Source: Rhynchonema sp. JSB1_4 (Eukaryota > Nematoda > Chromadorea > Monhysterida > Xyalidae). Taken from it: a stretch of 64,000 nucleotides of DNA. Under the pieces are notes generated by a model that saw nothing but the letters and a program-made list of their open reading frames with translations, was not told the origin of the DNA and searched no databases. The stretch lies in NCBI GenBank assembly GCA_030248065.1, contig JASAMV010002279.1:111860-175859 (forward strand). The letters run 5' to 3'. Shown piece by piece: positions 56,219 through 64,000 of the stretch. The stretch's first letter is position 1. Every line of letters starts with the position of its first letter. Position numbers and translations under genes: made by a program.

Positions 56219-56263
56219 TAGTTTAAACCAAAAAAGCCAAAAAAAACAAAACATTTTCACAGC

Positions 56264-56341
56264 GCCGGCGGGACTCGAACCAGCGGTCCCAGAGGCACGA
56301 GTCCAACGCCTTTACCACTGAGCCATTCAGCCGACGCACAC
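56264..56341 (-). other. tRNA-like sequence with pol III A and B boxes (tRNA-derived element or decayed tRNA)
   Basis: On the minus strand TGGCTCAGTGG matches the A box (TRGCNNAGYNGG) and GGTTCGAGTCC matches the B box. A run of T follows about 12 nt after the 3' end and could stop pol III. The outer GCGTCGG/CCGGCGC bases pair, but the distance from them to the A box is about five bases too long for a normal tRNA, and the T stem has a mismatch. It is better read as a tRNA-derived SINE head or a pseudogene; no anticodon is assigned. Confidence 0.45.
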
Positions 56342-56378
56342 TGCCGTCTATCCACTGGTATTTATGTTTAGCGCTGCT

Positions 56379-56793
56379 CAGTGTAGTTCCTGGGGGGGCG
56401 GGGGGGGGGGGGCCCCACCCCCCTCGGGTACGTCTGTTCCCCCTCCGAGGTACGCCTGCCCCCACTGTTCCCCCTCCGGGTACGTCTGCTCCCCCAATTT
56501 TTTCCTAAAATGGGCAAATTTAGGCCTAAAATAGGCATTTTTAGGCCAAAAATAGGTAAACTTTAGGTGAAACCTCCAAAAAAACGCCAAAATACCCTTT
56601 TTATAGGGGATTTTTCGCAAAAGAAGGCAAAAATAGTCCAATTTTTCGACTTCAAAAAATGACTTTTTTCCGTCCCCCCCCAAATTGGGACTTCCCCCCC
56701 CCCCCCCCCCCCCCCCCAGGTAGGTACGTCTGTTCCCCCTCCGAAAATAGTGGAGGGTACGTCTGTTCCCCCTCCGGACCAGGAACTACACTG
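56379..56793. mobile_element. hAT-like MITE J (GTACGTCTGTTCCCCCTCC type)
   Basis: Ends CAGTGTAGTTCCTGG and CCAGGAACTACACTG, with a perfect 8-bp duplication GCGCTGCT at 56371-56378 and 56794-56801. Arrays of GTACGTCTGTTCCCCCTCC are at both sides; the A/T-rich centre has TTTAGGCCTAAAATAGGCA; a long C run is near 56694-56717. A related copy is embedded at about 59500-59878. Confidence 0.88.
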
Positions 56794-56929
56794 GCGCTGC
56801 TGCTGTCTAATACACACACGTGTATAAATTAATGCACACACACACAGCCAGCTGCGCGTAACGGTTAAACCTGATGATCAAGGGCACCTGGATGATTTTC
56901 CAAAGATTTTTATCTCCTAATAAAGTAGT

Positions 56930-57705
56930 CGGCCCGGCCCGGTCGGCGAAAAGTCCGGCCCGGCCCGGCCCGGTGGAGGGCTGCAGGTCGGCCCGGCCCG
57001 GCCCGTTTTGGCTTGAGGTCGGCCCGGCCCGGTCAGCCAATTTTCAAGGGCCGAAAACTGAAAATTTTTCCAAGAAGCCGAAAAAAATTCGAAAATTTTC
57101 TGCAGAATACTTGTTTTCGCTGGTTCAGCTGGGGGGAAGGGGTAGGTACCTAGGTAGATTGACGCGCCATCGATGCAGTGTACGTAAGTCGCCGCCCCGG
57201 CTGGTACAGTTGTAGGAATAATTTTTTGGCTCAAAATGGTTTAAAATCGGTATTTTTCACTCCGTACAGGCGAAAAATCGCACGTGACGCGCGAAATTAG
57301 CGCTTAAGAGTTCATTCTCATTAATATGTACACATAAAAATTTTGTTCCCGGATGACCCCCCTAGCTCGGCCGGTCAGTACAGTAGGTAGGTTGATTGCA
57401 GGCAGGCTTTTTTGGTGGTACAGTGTGGGTTGATTGCAAAGGCCTGGGTATAGGTAGCTAGCTACACCACTGCTTCTTTCTTCAAAACGATGCGATGACT
57501 GAAAAGATCAAGAACTGGTCAGTGGTATTGCGCGAAGCGCAAAAATTTTAAAAATCTTGGTTCAAAAAATGGTAATTTCGTTCGAATCTAGGCATACCGG
57601 GCCGGCCTGCTCGGCCCGGCCCGGTCCCCCCAAATCTCCGGCCCGGCCCGGTCGACCAAGTCCAAAATCGTGGCCCGGGCCGGGCCGGCCCGTTTCCGAT
57701 CTCTG
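56930..57705. mobile_element. composite CGGCCCGGCCCG / GGTACAGTAGGTAGG repeats, copy 2
   Basis: 56930-57060 is a GC-rich array of CGGCCCGGCC. 57140-57470 carries GGTACAGTAGGTAGG and ends GCTACACCACTG. 57470-57705 matches 37255-37412 (CTTCTTTCTTCAAAACGATG, then GGCATACCGGGCCGG) and ends TTTCCGATCTCTG. Insertions make the limits of each element uncertain. Confidence 0.55.
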
Positions 57706-57991
57706 CTCGGGTTGATCGTCGATGTCAGAGGTCGCGGCCCGAGCCCCCAAATCTCCGGCCCGGCCCGAACACCCAAATCTCCGGCCCGGCCCGAACACCC
57801 AAATCTCCGGCCCGACCCGTACCCCCAAATCTCCGGCCCGGCCCGAACACCCAAATCTCCGGCCCGGCCCGGCCCGAATTTTTGGCTCAGATTTTAACCC
57901 AATTTTTGTCATAATTTTTGCGATTTTTGAATCTATTTTTTTGGTTGAAAATTCATTGTTTTCCATGAAAAAGTCGCCAGATAGACAATAC

Positions 57992-58408
57992 CAGTGCTGT
58001 GGCTGGGGGGGGGGTCTCCCCGGGGCCCCAATGGTACCCTACCCGCCCCGGCCTGGTATGCTACCCCCTACCCGCCCCGCTCTGGTACCCTACCCCCCTA
58101 CCCGCCCCGATTTTTACCCCCAAAATGCCCATTTTTCGGTCAAAAATGCCCAAATTTCGACCGAAAACCCTAAAAAGTGCAAAAAATCTCGCGCTGCGCG
58201 CGATATATGCACTTTTTAGTACATAAAAACAGGCACCCGAAAAAACTTGTGTTGTACCCTACCCGCCCCGAAAACCCCCCACCGCACCCCCCCCCCCACC
58301 CCCCCTCCCCCCCCCCCCCCAACCCCGGGACCACTCCCACCCCCCTACCCGCCCCGATTTTTTCCACCTATGTACCCTACCCGCCCCGCAAAAGTAGCCA
58401 CAGCACTG
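57992..58408. mobile_element. hAT-like MITE G (TACCCGCCCCG type), intact, nested in H
   Basis: Ends CAGTGCTGTGGCTGGGG and TAGCCACAGCACTG, with the perfect duplication GACAATAC at 57984-57991 and 58409-58416. Arrays of CTACCCGCCCCG flank a centre with TCGCGCTGCGCGCGATA. Confidence 0.88.
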
Positions 58409-58416
58409 GACAATAC

Positions 58417-58757
58417 CAATGGTGTGGCTGGGGGGTGGGGGTCCCCCTAGGTACAGTAGATAGGTAAGGTAGATGACGCGCCATCCTGGCACAGTAGGTA
58501 GGTCGCCGCCCCGTGGCTGGTACAGTAGGTTGCTATTTTTGACTCAAAATGGTATAAAATCGATATTTTTCACTCCAAATAATCGAAAAATCGCGCGCTG
58601 CGCCCGAAATGAGGGTTTTAGAGCACATTTTCATCTAAATTTAGACATAAAAAATTTTGTTCCCCGCCCAAGCTCGGCCGGTACAGTAGGTAGGTTGATT
58701 GCAGGCCTTTCTGGTGGTACAGTAGGTTGATTGCACGCCTGGGTAGCCACACCACTG
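58417..58757. mobile_element. hAT-like MITE I (GGTACAGTAGGTAGG type), adjacent to G in H
   Basis: Ends CAATGGTGTGGCTGG and GTAGCCACACCACTG. Its flanking 8-mers are GACAATAC at 58409-58416 and 58758-58765, the same word as the G element, so three copies of the target word separate two different elements. The centre has AATCGCGCGCTGCGC. Confidence 0.8.
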
Positions 58758-59097
58758 GACAATACTGATCACTTACTTGCCTAATCCGTCAGAAATTTTA
58801 GTATTTTTGACAAAAAACCCTACTTTTTCAGTAAAATAAGTCACTTCAGAAGCTTCGGGCCGGGGTGCCCGGCCCGGCCCAACCCTCCAAATCTCCGGCC
58901 CGGCCCGAGCCAAAAGCCCAAAATCGCGGCCCGGCCCGATTGCGACCTCTGGTCGATGTCGATAAAAATAGTTTTGGACAGAGATCAACACAACATCAAA
59001 TTCTGCCAGTTGAACTGTAATATTAATGAAGTGAGCTTTTCAGAACATCTTCAATCATCTGGGTAATTGCTTCGTTCCATCCAACTTTGTCGACAAA

Positions 59098-62000
59098 ATG
59101 GTGAATGTACCGAAAGCGAGACGGACCTTTTGCAAGGGAAAATGCCGTCGTCACACAAATCACAAAGTGACACAATACAAGAAGGGAAAGGATTCAGTCT
59201 ACGCGCAAGGTGTGTCTATTTTCTTCATAAGCTTTCGTCATCGTGTCTCGGGCGCGGTCGACACCAGAAATTATTAGGATCGGGCCGGGTACCTTGCATG
59301 GGTGGGCAAGGCTTTTTACCTCTTTTTTGGCCAAAATTGTATCACAAAAACGGTGTTTTTTCGCCTTTTTGGGTGACCAAAATCATACCTCTCACGCTCC
59401 CGGTCGCAACCCCGCATCATACTTACCTCCCACTCATGGGCCTGCCACTACACTGAATACCACCCAATACCAATACCAGTGTTTGGTATTGGTATTTGGT
59501 CTAATCCTGGGGGAGGGGTCCCCCTCGGGTGCGTCTGCTCCCCCTCCACTGTACGCCTGCGCCTGCCCCACTGTTCCCCCTCCGGGTACGTCTGTTCCCC
59601 CAATTTTTGCCTAAAATAGGCAAATTTAGGCCTAAAATAAGCATTTTTAGCATAAAATGAGTGATTTTTAGGTCATTTGTTGTCAAAAAATCGCCAAAAT
59701 ACCCTTTTGTTGAGATTTTTTCCAAAAAGGGGCAAAAATGGGTCAAATTTTCGACCTCAAAAAATTACTTTTCTCCACATTTGGGTCCTCCCCCCTTCCC
59801 CCCAGGTGGGTACGTCTGTTCCCCCTCCAAAAAAGGGGGTACCGCCTGTTCCCCCTCCGGACCAGGAACTACAGTGGGTATTGGTATTGAAGCTGGCCTG
59901 GTATTGGTATTGGTATTGGGTTTGCCCAGGTATTGGGTCAAAACCAATACCCAATACTAATCCAAAAAAACCCAATACCAACAATACCAAACCCAATACC
60001 TGACTCAAAACCCAATGCCAAACCAATACCAAACCCAATACCAACCCAGTACCAGACCAAAAACTCAATACCAAACCAATACTAAGACCAATACCCAATA
60101 CACCAATACCAACCCAATACCCAATACCAGGCACTTCAGTAGTATTGATCTGGGATTGGGTATTGTCATTGGGTCTCGCCCGGCAGTGTAGTGGCAGGCA
60201 GATGGTTGCAAGGTACCCTTGAGGGAATGGATCCAGATGGTTGCAAGGTACCCCCTATCCAGTTGCGGAAGGTTGCAAGGTACCCCTCGGGTCCGAAAAA
60301 AAGGTGTTTTTTGCATGCATTATACTGCAAAATTGGCCAAAAAGATTGGTACTTTTTGCATTTTGGCCCAAAATTTGCCTAAAATAGCTATTATATGGAG
60401 GTTTGCGCGCGGTGCGCGCGATTTTTGTGGTTTTGAGGTCGAAAAATACCCATTTTTGCCTATGAAAACCATAAATTGATGGTTGCAAGGTATCCTCCGG
60501 GATGGTTGCAAGGTACCTACCCTTCCCCCCACCCCCCAAGGGGTGGTTGAAGGTACCTACCCCTAAGGGGGGAATCCCCCCATCCCCCAGCCACTACACT
60601 GAGTAGCAATTGCTACTAGCCGATTTTGAAATAAAAAACGCTGAGTATAATGCATGCAAAGTATCAAGTATCAAAGTGCCCCAGTTCCACACAGTGTAAA
60701 ATTAGTGTACCTGGACGGGCGGGGAAATTAGAGTATCTCCGTCCTTTATGGAAGATTAGTGCAGGGCACCCAGGCTTTATTTTTTCAAAATTTTTCAGGT
60801 GCAACTTGCACCTAACTCCTTGATTTTTAGGTGCAAGTATGAAATTTTAGGTGTAAGCTCAAGTTCTGCCAAAAAAACACAAATTCATGGTTATTCTTGG
60901 TGTTGTGTTTTTATGCAGTTTATTTGCTTAAAACGGCGTAATAAAGCAAACACACAGCAAAATAGGGGTATTCCGGACCACAAAGCTGGTTTTCAGGCTG
61001 AAACCTAGAAGCATAGTAAACGTATGCACAAGCCGCGCAGCGAAATTTTTGCAAGTTCTTACGCTGTTGGGTGAGAAACGGGCGAGCTAGAAAACGGGCG
61101 AATTGGATAATCACAACTGAGGGACTGATGCTCAAAAATCTAGGTGCAACTTGCACCTAACCTTCAAATTTTTAGGTGAAATTCTGAAATTTTAGGTGCA
61201 CATTGCACCTAAAAAGTCAAAAAATCTATGACCGCACCCCATGTGGGAAGGGCGAAGACCCAACCAGTGTAGTGACAGGCCCATGTGTGGGAGGTAAATA
61301 TGATGCGGGGTTGGAACCGGAAGCGTGAGAGGACAGTATCGTGTGAGTTGTGAAAGGTATGATTTTGGTCACTCAAAAAAGCAAAAAACACCATTTTTAT
61401 GGTACAATTTTGGCCAAAAAGTGAGGTAAAAGTAGCGCTTTTTCCAAATTTTCGCCAAAAATCGCCCAAAAATACGTATTATGGGTGTTTGCGCGCAAGT
61501 GTATTGAAACGCGTTTTTTGGACAAATGTGGCTGTTTTCGCAAAGAAGTGCTTTGGGGAAAAATGGTACCTGAAAGAAGGAAAAAAATTTCCGTTATTTT
61601 CTTTCATCTTAAGAAATGAGGAAAAACCCACGCTGCTACCGGCTGCTTCTTTAAAATTTGTCCCGAATACGTCTGCCTGCACTCAGCAATAATTGCCGCG
61701 CGGAAAAACGGCTTTCACTGAAAAAGCGGGAAATGGGCCTTCCGGGGTTTGGAAAAAAACGAAAAAACCGGCCCCACCCCGGGACCAAGGTTTTCCCCAA
61801 AAATTCGCAATGAGGACAGTAAATTTTCAGTACCCGGACATATAACGGTAAACGTTGCCGTAGTTGCTTAGTTTCGGGCAGATCATAATATAATAGCCGT
61901 CACAAAAGACGTGCGTAGTGACAGTACTATACAACACAAGACATGTGCCCAAAATGTTTTGGGTTCCCCTGCTATGATGGTTATAAACGTTCGGTTATTT

Positions 62001-62883
62001 ATCGGCTTCTCGTCGGTTTTTTCGTGTTTTTTTCGCAAAAAGTATAAAGAATCGATACTTTGGCAAATATACTAAGGGCTACTTCGCAATCTTGGCGAGG
62101 ACACTCTTCAAGGGACAACCCTTGTTGTCTGTCGATGGGAATTCTCAAAATGTTCTCCGAGGTATTTCGTCTCGCACATGGCACATTTTCGCTTCCATTT
62201 CAGGCAAACGACGCTACGATCGAAAACAGAAGGGTTTCGGCGGTCAAACGAAGCCGATTTTCCGAAAGAAGGCCAAGACGACCAAAAAGATCGTGCTTCG
62301 ACTGGAGTGCACCGACTGCAAGCATAAACAACAGGTTACGCAATTGAACACTTCTTGTTTTGTTAGTTTTATTCATGCCGTTGTGTTTTTTAATGTCGTT
62401 TTTATTGATCATTATTGGCTGTTTTCTGACACGAGTTCACTGTTACGTGGTACCGTCGGCTATTTGTCAGTTCGGATTTCGATCAGCGTTGTAGGTCGGT
62501 GATCATATCAAATTAGTATGGCATGGCCTCTGGAACGAATTTTTCCGTGTTCGAAATTGTAAGAATGCCCGCAAATAAGCAAAACTGATCCGATCCGCTC
62601 ACTTGATGCCTCCATTCCTGTTACAACATGACTTTCTGTTAAAACACTGCCTACAGCAACATCGATAAGCGTTAAAACGCCGCTGCTTAGGTTAGGATTA
62701 GGAACAACCTGTGTGTATAAATGGTATAAATGCACATCATCTTGCTAACATGCTGTGCTCATATTTCAGATTTAACTTCGTGCTGAAAAGTACCAAATTT
62801 CGTTTCAGCTGCACATCAAGCGCTGCAAGCACTTTGAGTTGGGCGGTCAGAAGAAGACACGTGGTCAAATGATCCAATTTTAG
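59098..62883 (+). CDS. RPL36A: 60S ribosomal protein L36A / L44, complete, 3 exons
   Basis: Small zinc-binding protein of the large ribosomal subunit near the E site. Exons 59098-59209, 62204-62334 and 62809-62883 give 318 nt, 105 aa plus TAG, the family length, with phases 1 and 0. It begins [19 protein letters not shown], continues [16 protein letters not shown], then [39 protein letters not shown], and ends [13 protein letters not shown]...GQMIQF. The first zinc pair is C-x3-C (CKGKC) where human has C-x2-C; the second is C-x2-C. An AATAAA is at 62912-62917. Intron 1 is about 3 kb and almost wholly repeats, unusual for a ribosomal protein gene. Confidence 0.97.
59240..60183. repeat. RPL36A intron 1: MITE fragments and a (CCAATACC)n minisatellite
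   Basis: 59270-59456 is a fragment ending CCTGCCACTACACTG, related in reverse to 61265-61500. 59460-60130 is a tandem array of CCAATACC/GGTATTGG words, split by a J-type element (about 59500-59878) that ends CCAGGAACTACAGTG. The array is asymmetric: GGTATTGG on the left and CCAATACC on the right, so it is itself a long inverted repeat. Confidence 0.65.
60184..60601. mobile_element. hAT-like MITE B, third copy, in RPL36A intron 1
   Basis: Ends CAGTGTAGTGGCAGGC and CAGCCACTACACTG. GGTTGCAAGGTACC arrays surround the box TTTGCGCGCGGTGCGCGCGA. The flanking 8-mers (TCGCCCGG and AGTAGCAA) do not match, so the target duplication is lost or a recombination joined two sites. Confidence 0.75.
60780..61215. 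repeat. TTTTTAGGTGCAA repeat region in RPL36A intron 1
   Basis: Words CAACTTGCACCTAA and TTTTTAGGTGCAAG occur in both orientations at each end (about 60797-60855 and 61138-61215), forming a loose inverted repeat. The same words are scattered near 4930, 22800 and 23660. Confidence 0.5.
61250..61850. repeat. MITE fragment (AGTGTAGTGACAGGCCCATG) and TTTCGAAAA-type repeat in RPL36A intron 1
   Basis: 61265-61500 is the reverse-oriented relative of 59270-59456, with GATTTTGGTCACTCAAAAA and GTTTGCGCGCAAG. 61690-61840 resembles the T/A-run repeats at 14.1 and 41.9 kb (GGAAAAAAACGAAAAAACC). From 61850 to the exon at 62204 no feature was seen. Confidence 0.5.
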
Positions 62884-63026
62884 GTTATCTGTTATTGTTG
62901 AAAACGATACAAATAAATCGCGATCGGTGAACCAGAGAGAAGGTGTTTATTTGTGCGTTGCGTTACTTGTTAACTAAATAATGGTTATAAAAATGTTATA
63001 GCCGGCTTCGTTTGTTGTTGTTGTAG

Positions 63027-63571
63027 TTTCTTTCGTGGCCAACCATGGCAACCACCGAACTTTCTCACCAAAATGCGAAATCGTAACTGACGAAAAACCA
63101 CTATATCAAAAACATAGGACGCAATCGCTTCAGCCGCATTTCAGTGACATACGTAAGTAAACTATCAACATTACTTATGACCAGTTACATCATGATGTGT
63201 TCATGACGTTTCCTAACAGCGTTTCCAGTACAACAAGCAACCTCGGTCATTTCTTCTGCTGCACCGTGCCTGACAACAGGAGGCAACTAACAATGTGCGC
63301 GGCTTGGCAGCTATTATTGTGTTTCTGTCGTTACTGTCGACGTTTGCTGTGGTTTTTACAAGATCTGACCAGTTCCTCATTGCAGGTCTATTTTCCCTCA
63401 CGATGGTTCATCTTCGCTGGGTTCCCCGATTGGTGCGAGTAAGGCAACAATGTCAGCAAGATTTTCAGATACCGTGTGAGTCGAGATGGTGTTATGGTTC
63501 TTGAGACGTTTCCCAACCCCAAAGAGCACCCATTTATGATGAATTATGCACCACATGTGCGTGGTCGGTGA
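63027..63571 (+). CDS. unrecognised protein, 3' exons; possible membrane segment
   Basis: Two parts are convincing. Exon 63027-63152 (TTGTAG acceptor, GTAAGT donor) encodes VANHGNHRTFSPKCEIV then PLYQKHRTQSLQPHF. The last exon, from a TTTTCAG acceptor near 63468 to TGA at 63571, encodes YRVSRDGVMVLETFPNP then EHPFMMNYAPHVRGR. A preceding piece (after TTGCAG near 63385 to the GTAAGG donor near 63440) reads VYFPSRWFIFAGFPDW and joins the last exon in phase. Between them an open frame encodes GLAAIIVFLSLLSTFAVVF, which looks like a membrane span, but joining it needs introns of about 35 nt. Start codon and family are unknown. From 63572 to 64000 nothing was supported. Confidence 0.45.
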
Positions 63572-64000
63572 TGCTATTTTTGCATCCTCTGTTCGTTTAT
63601 TTTTATGCCCACTTTTTTGCTATTTCTGAAATAGGTCAGTAAATGACATTTGGAGTGGAAGCCGTAACGACATTTGCTCTTTGTGCTTATTTGAGAGATC
63701 GGATTTCTTTGTGAAAAAGCCAAGCTGGAAAGCACCACCAGTCGCGTAATTATGTGATGAGCCTTGTATTTTCAAATAGCTGGAACAACTACTGTAATGC
63801 ATAGTGCGAGTGATACAACATCACTCTTTGATGTTCGCGTCGTGACATTTTGGCAATTTTTTAGTTCTGTTCCGATTCGTGAAACTCGAATAAGAGGCCA
63901 GGCCATTCGTCATTGTTAGTGATCGGCTTTTGCTCACTGCCAATAGTATTTGCGTTGCTCAATGTGTTTAGCTCGCAGTATGTTTGGCAGGTTCAATTCA

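Larger units (their letters stand above)
57726..58951. mobile_element. hAT-like MITE H (CGGCCCGGCCCG type) carrying two nested MITEs
   Basis: Ends CAGAGGTCGCGGCCCG and TTGCGACCTCTG, with a perfect 8-bp duplication GTCGATGT at 57718-57725 and 58952-58959. Arrays of CAAATCTCCGGCCCGGCCCG lie on both sides. The middle is split by two further elements (57992-58408 and 58417-58757). Confidence 0.85.

Noticed and set aside
57562..57966. Gly/Arg/Ala-rich frames in the CGGCCCGGCCCG region
   Set aside because: They translate a tandem array inside a MITE; all frames are open because the unit lacks stops.
59700..60134. Tyr/Trp- or Gly/Leu-rich frames in the CCAATACC array
   Set aside because: Minisatellite translation, no gene.

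Overview
This is eukaryotic (animal) nuclear DNA. Genes are split by spliceosomal GT-AG introns, many 55-150 nt and some 1-3 kb, and intergenic and intronic DNA is full of short transposon-like repeats. Five conserved genes can be rebuilt exon by exon with consistent reading phase, apart from noted gaps: glutathione synthetase (GSS, minus), the decapping activator PAT1/PATL1 (minus), P5C dehydrogenase (ALDH4A1, plus), ER membrane complex subunit 2 (EMC2, plus) and ribosomal protein L36A/L44 (plus). Several clues point tentatively to a nematode: acceptors often read TTTTCAG/ATTTCAG, the L44 zinc motif has the C-x3-C spacing I associate with nematode L44, and a short (TTAGGC)n tract lies at 55.7 kb. 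The phylum is inference; other invertebrates are not excluded.

Layout. 0-2 kb: 3' part of an F-box/leucine-rich-repeat gene (minus). 3.9-4.1 kb: possible one-pass membrane peptide. 5.1-12.5 kb: complete GSS. 14.5-28.3 kb: PATL1 with a Q/P-rich middle and a four-deep transposon stack in one intron. 28.3-33.8 kb: a large inverted duplication with a noisy, deletion-rich centre, overlapping the first exons of an unrecognised Cys/His-rich gene; this looks like an assembly or read artefact. 33.9-37.4 kb: clustered MITEs. 37.9-40.7 kb: multi-pass membrane protein gene (minus) carrying a TTAA-flanked palindromic MITE. 42.5-48.8 kb: ALDH4A1. 50.3-55.2 kb: EMC2, with a second copy of the same MITE in an intron. 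55.8-59 kb: palindromes, a tRNA-like element and nested MITEs. 59.1-62.9 kb: RPL36A with a repeat-filled first intron. 63.0-63.6 kb: 3' exons of an unrecognised gene.

The most distinctive content is a group of at least eleven short elements with CAGTG/CACTG-type (or CAGAG/CTCTG) ends and 8-bp target duplications readable in the sequence, which is hAT-like. They have unrelated bodies but share a plan: subterminal tandem arrays built around a TACC core, an A/T-rich centre, and a GC-rich box of the form GCGCG-n-AGCGCGCG. They insert into one another. No autonomous transposase was seen. The conserved genes are housekeeping genes from different pathways; nothing suggests an operon or a shared function.
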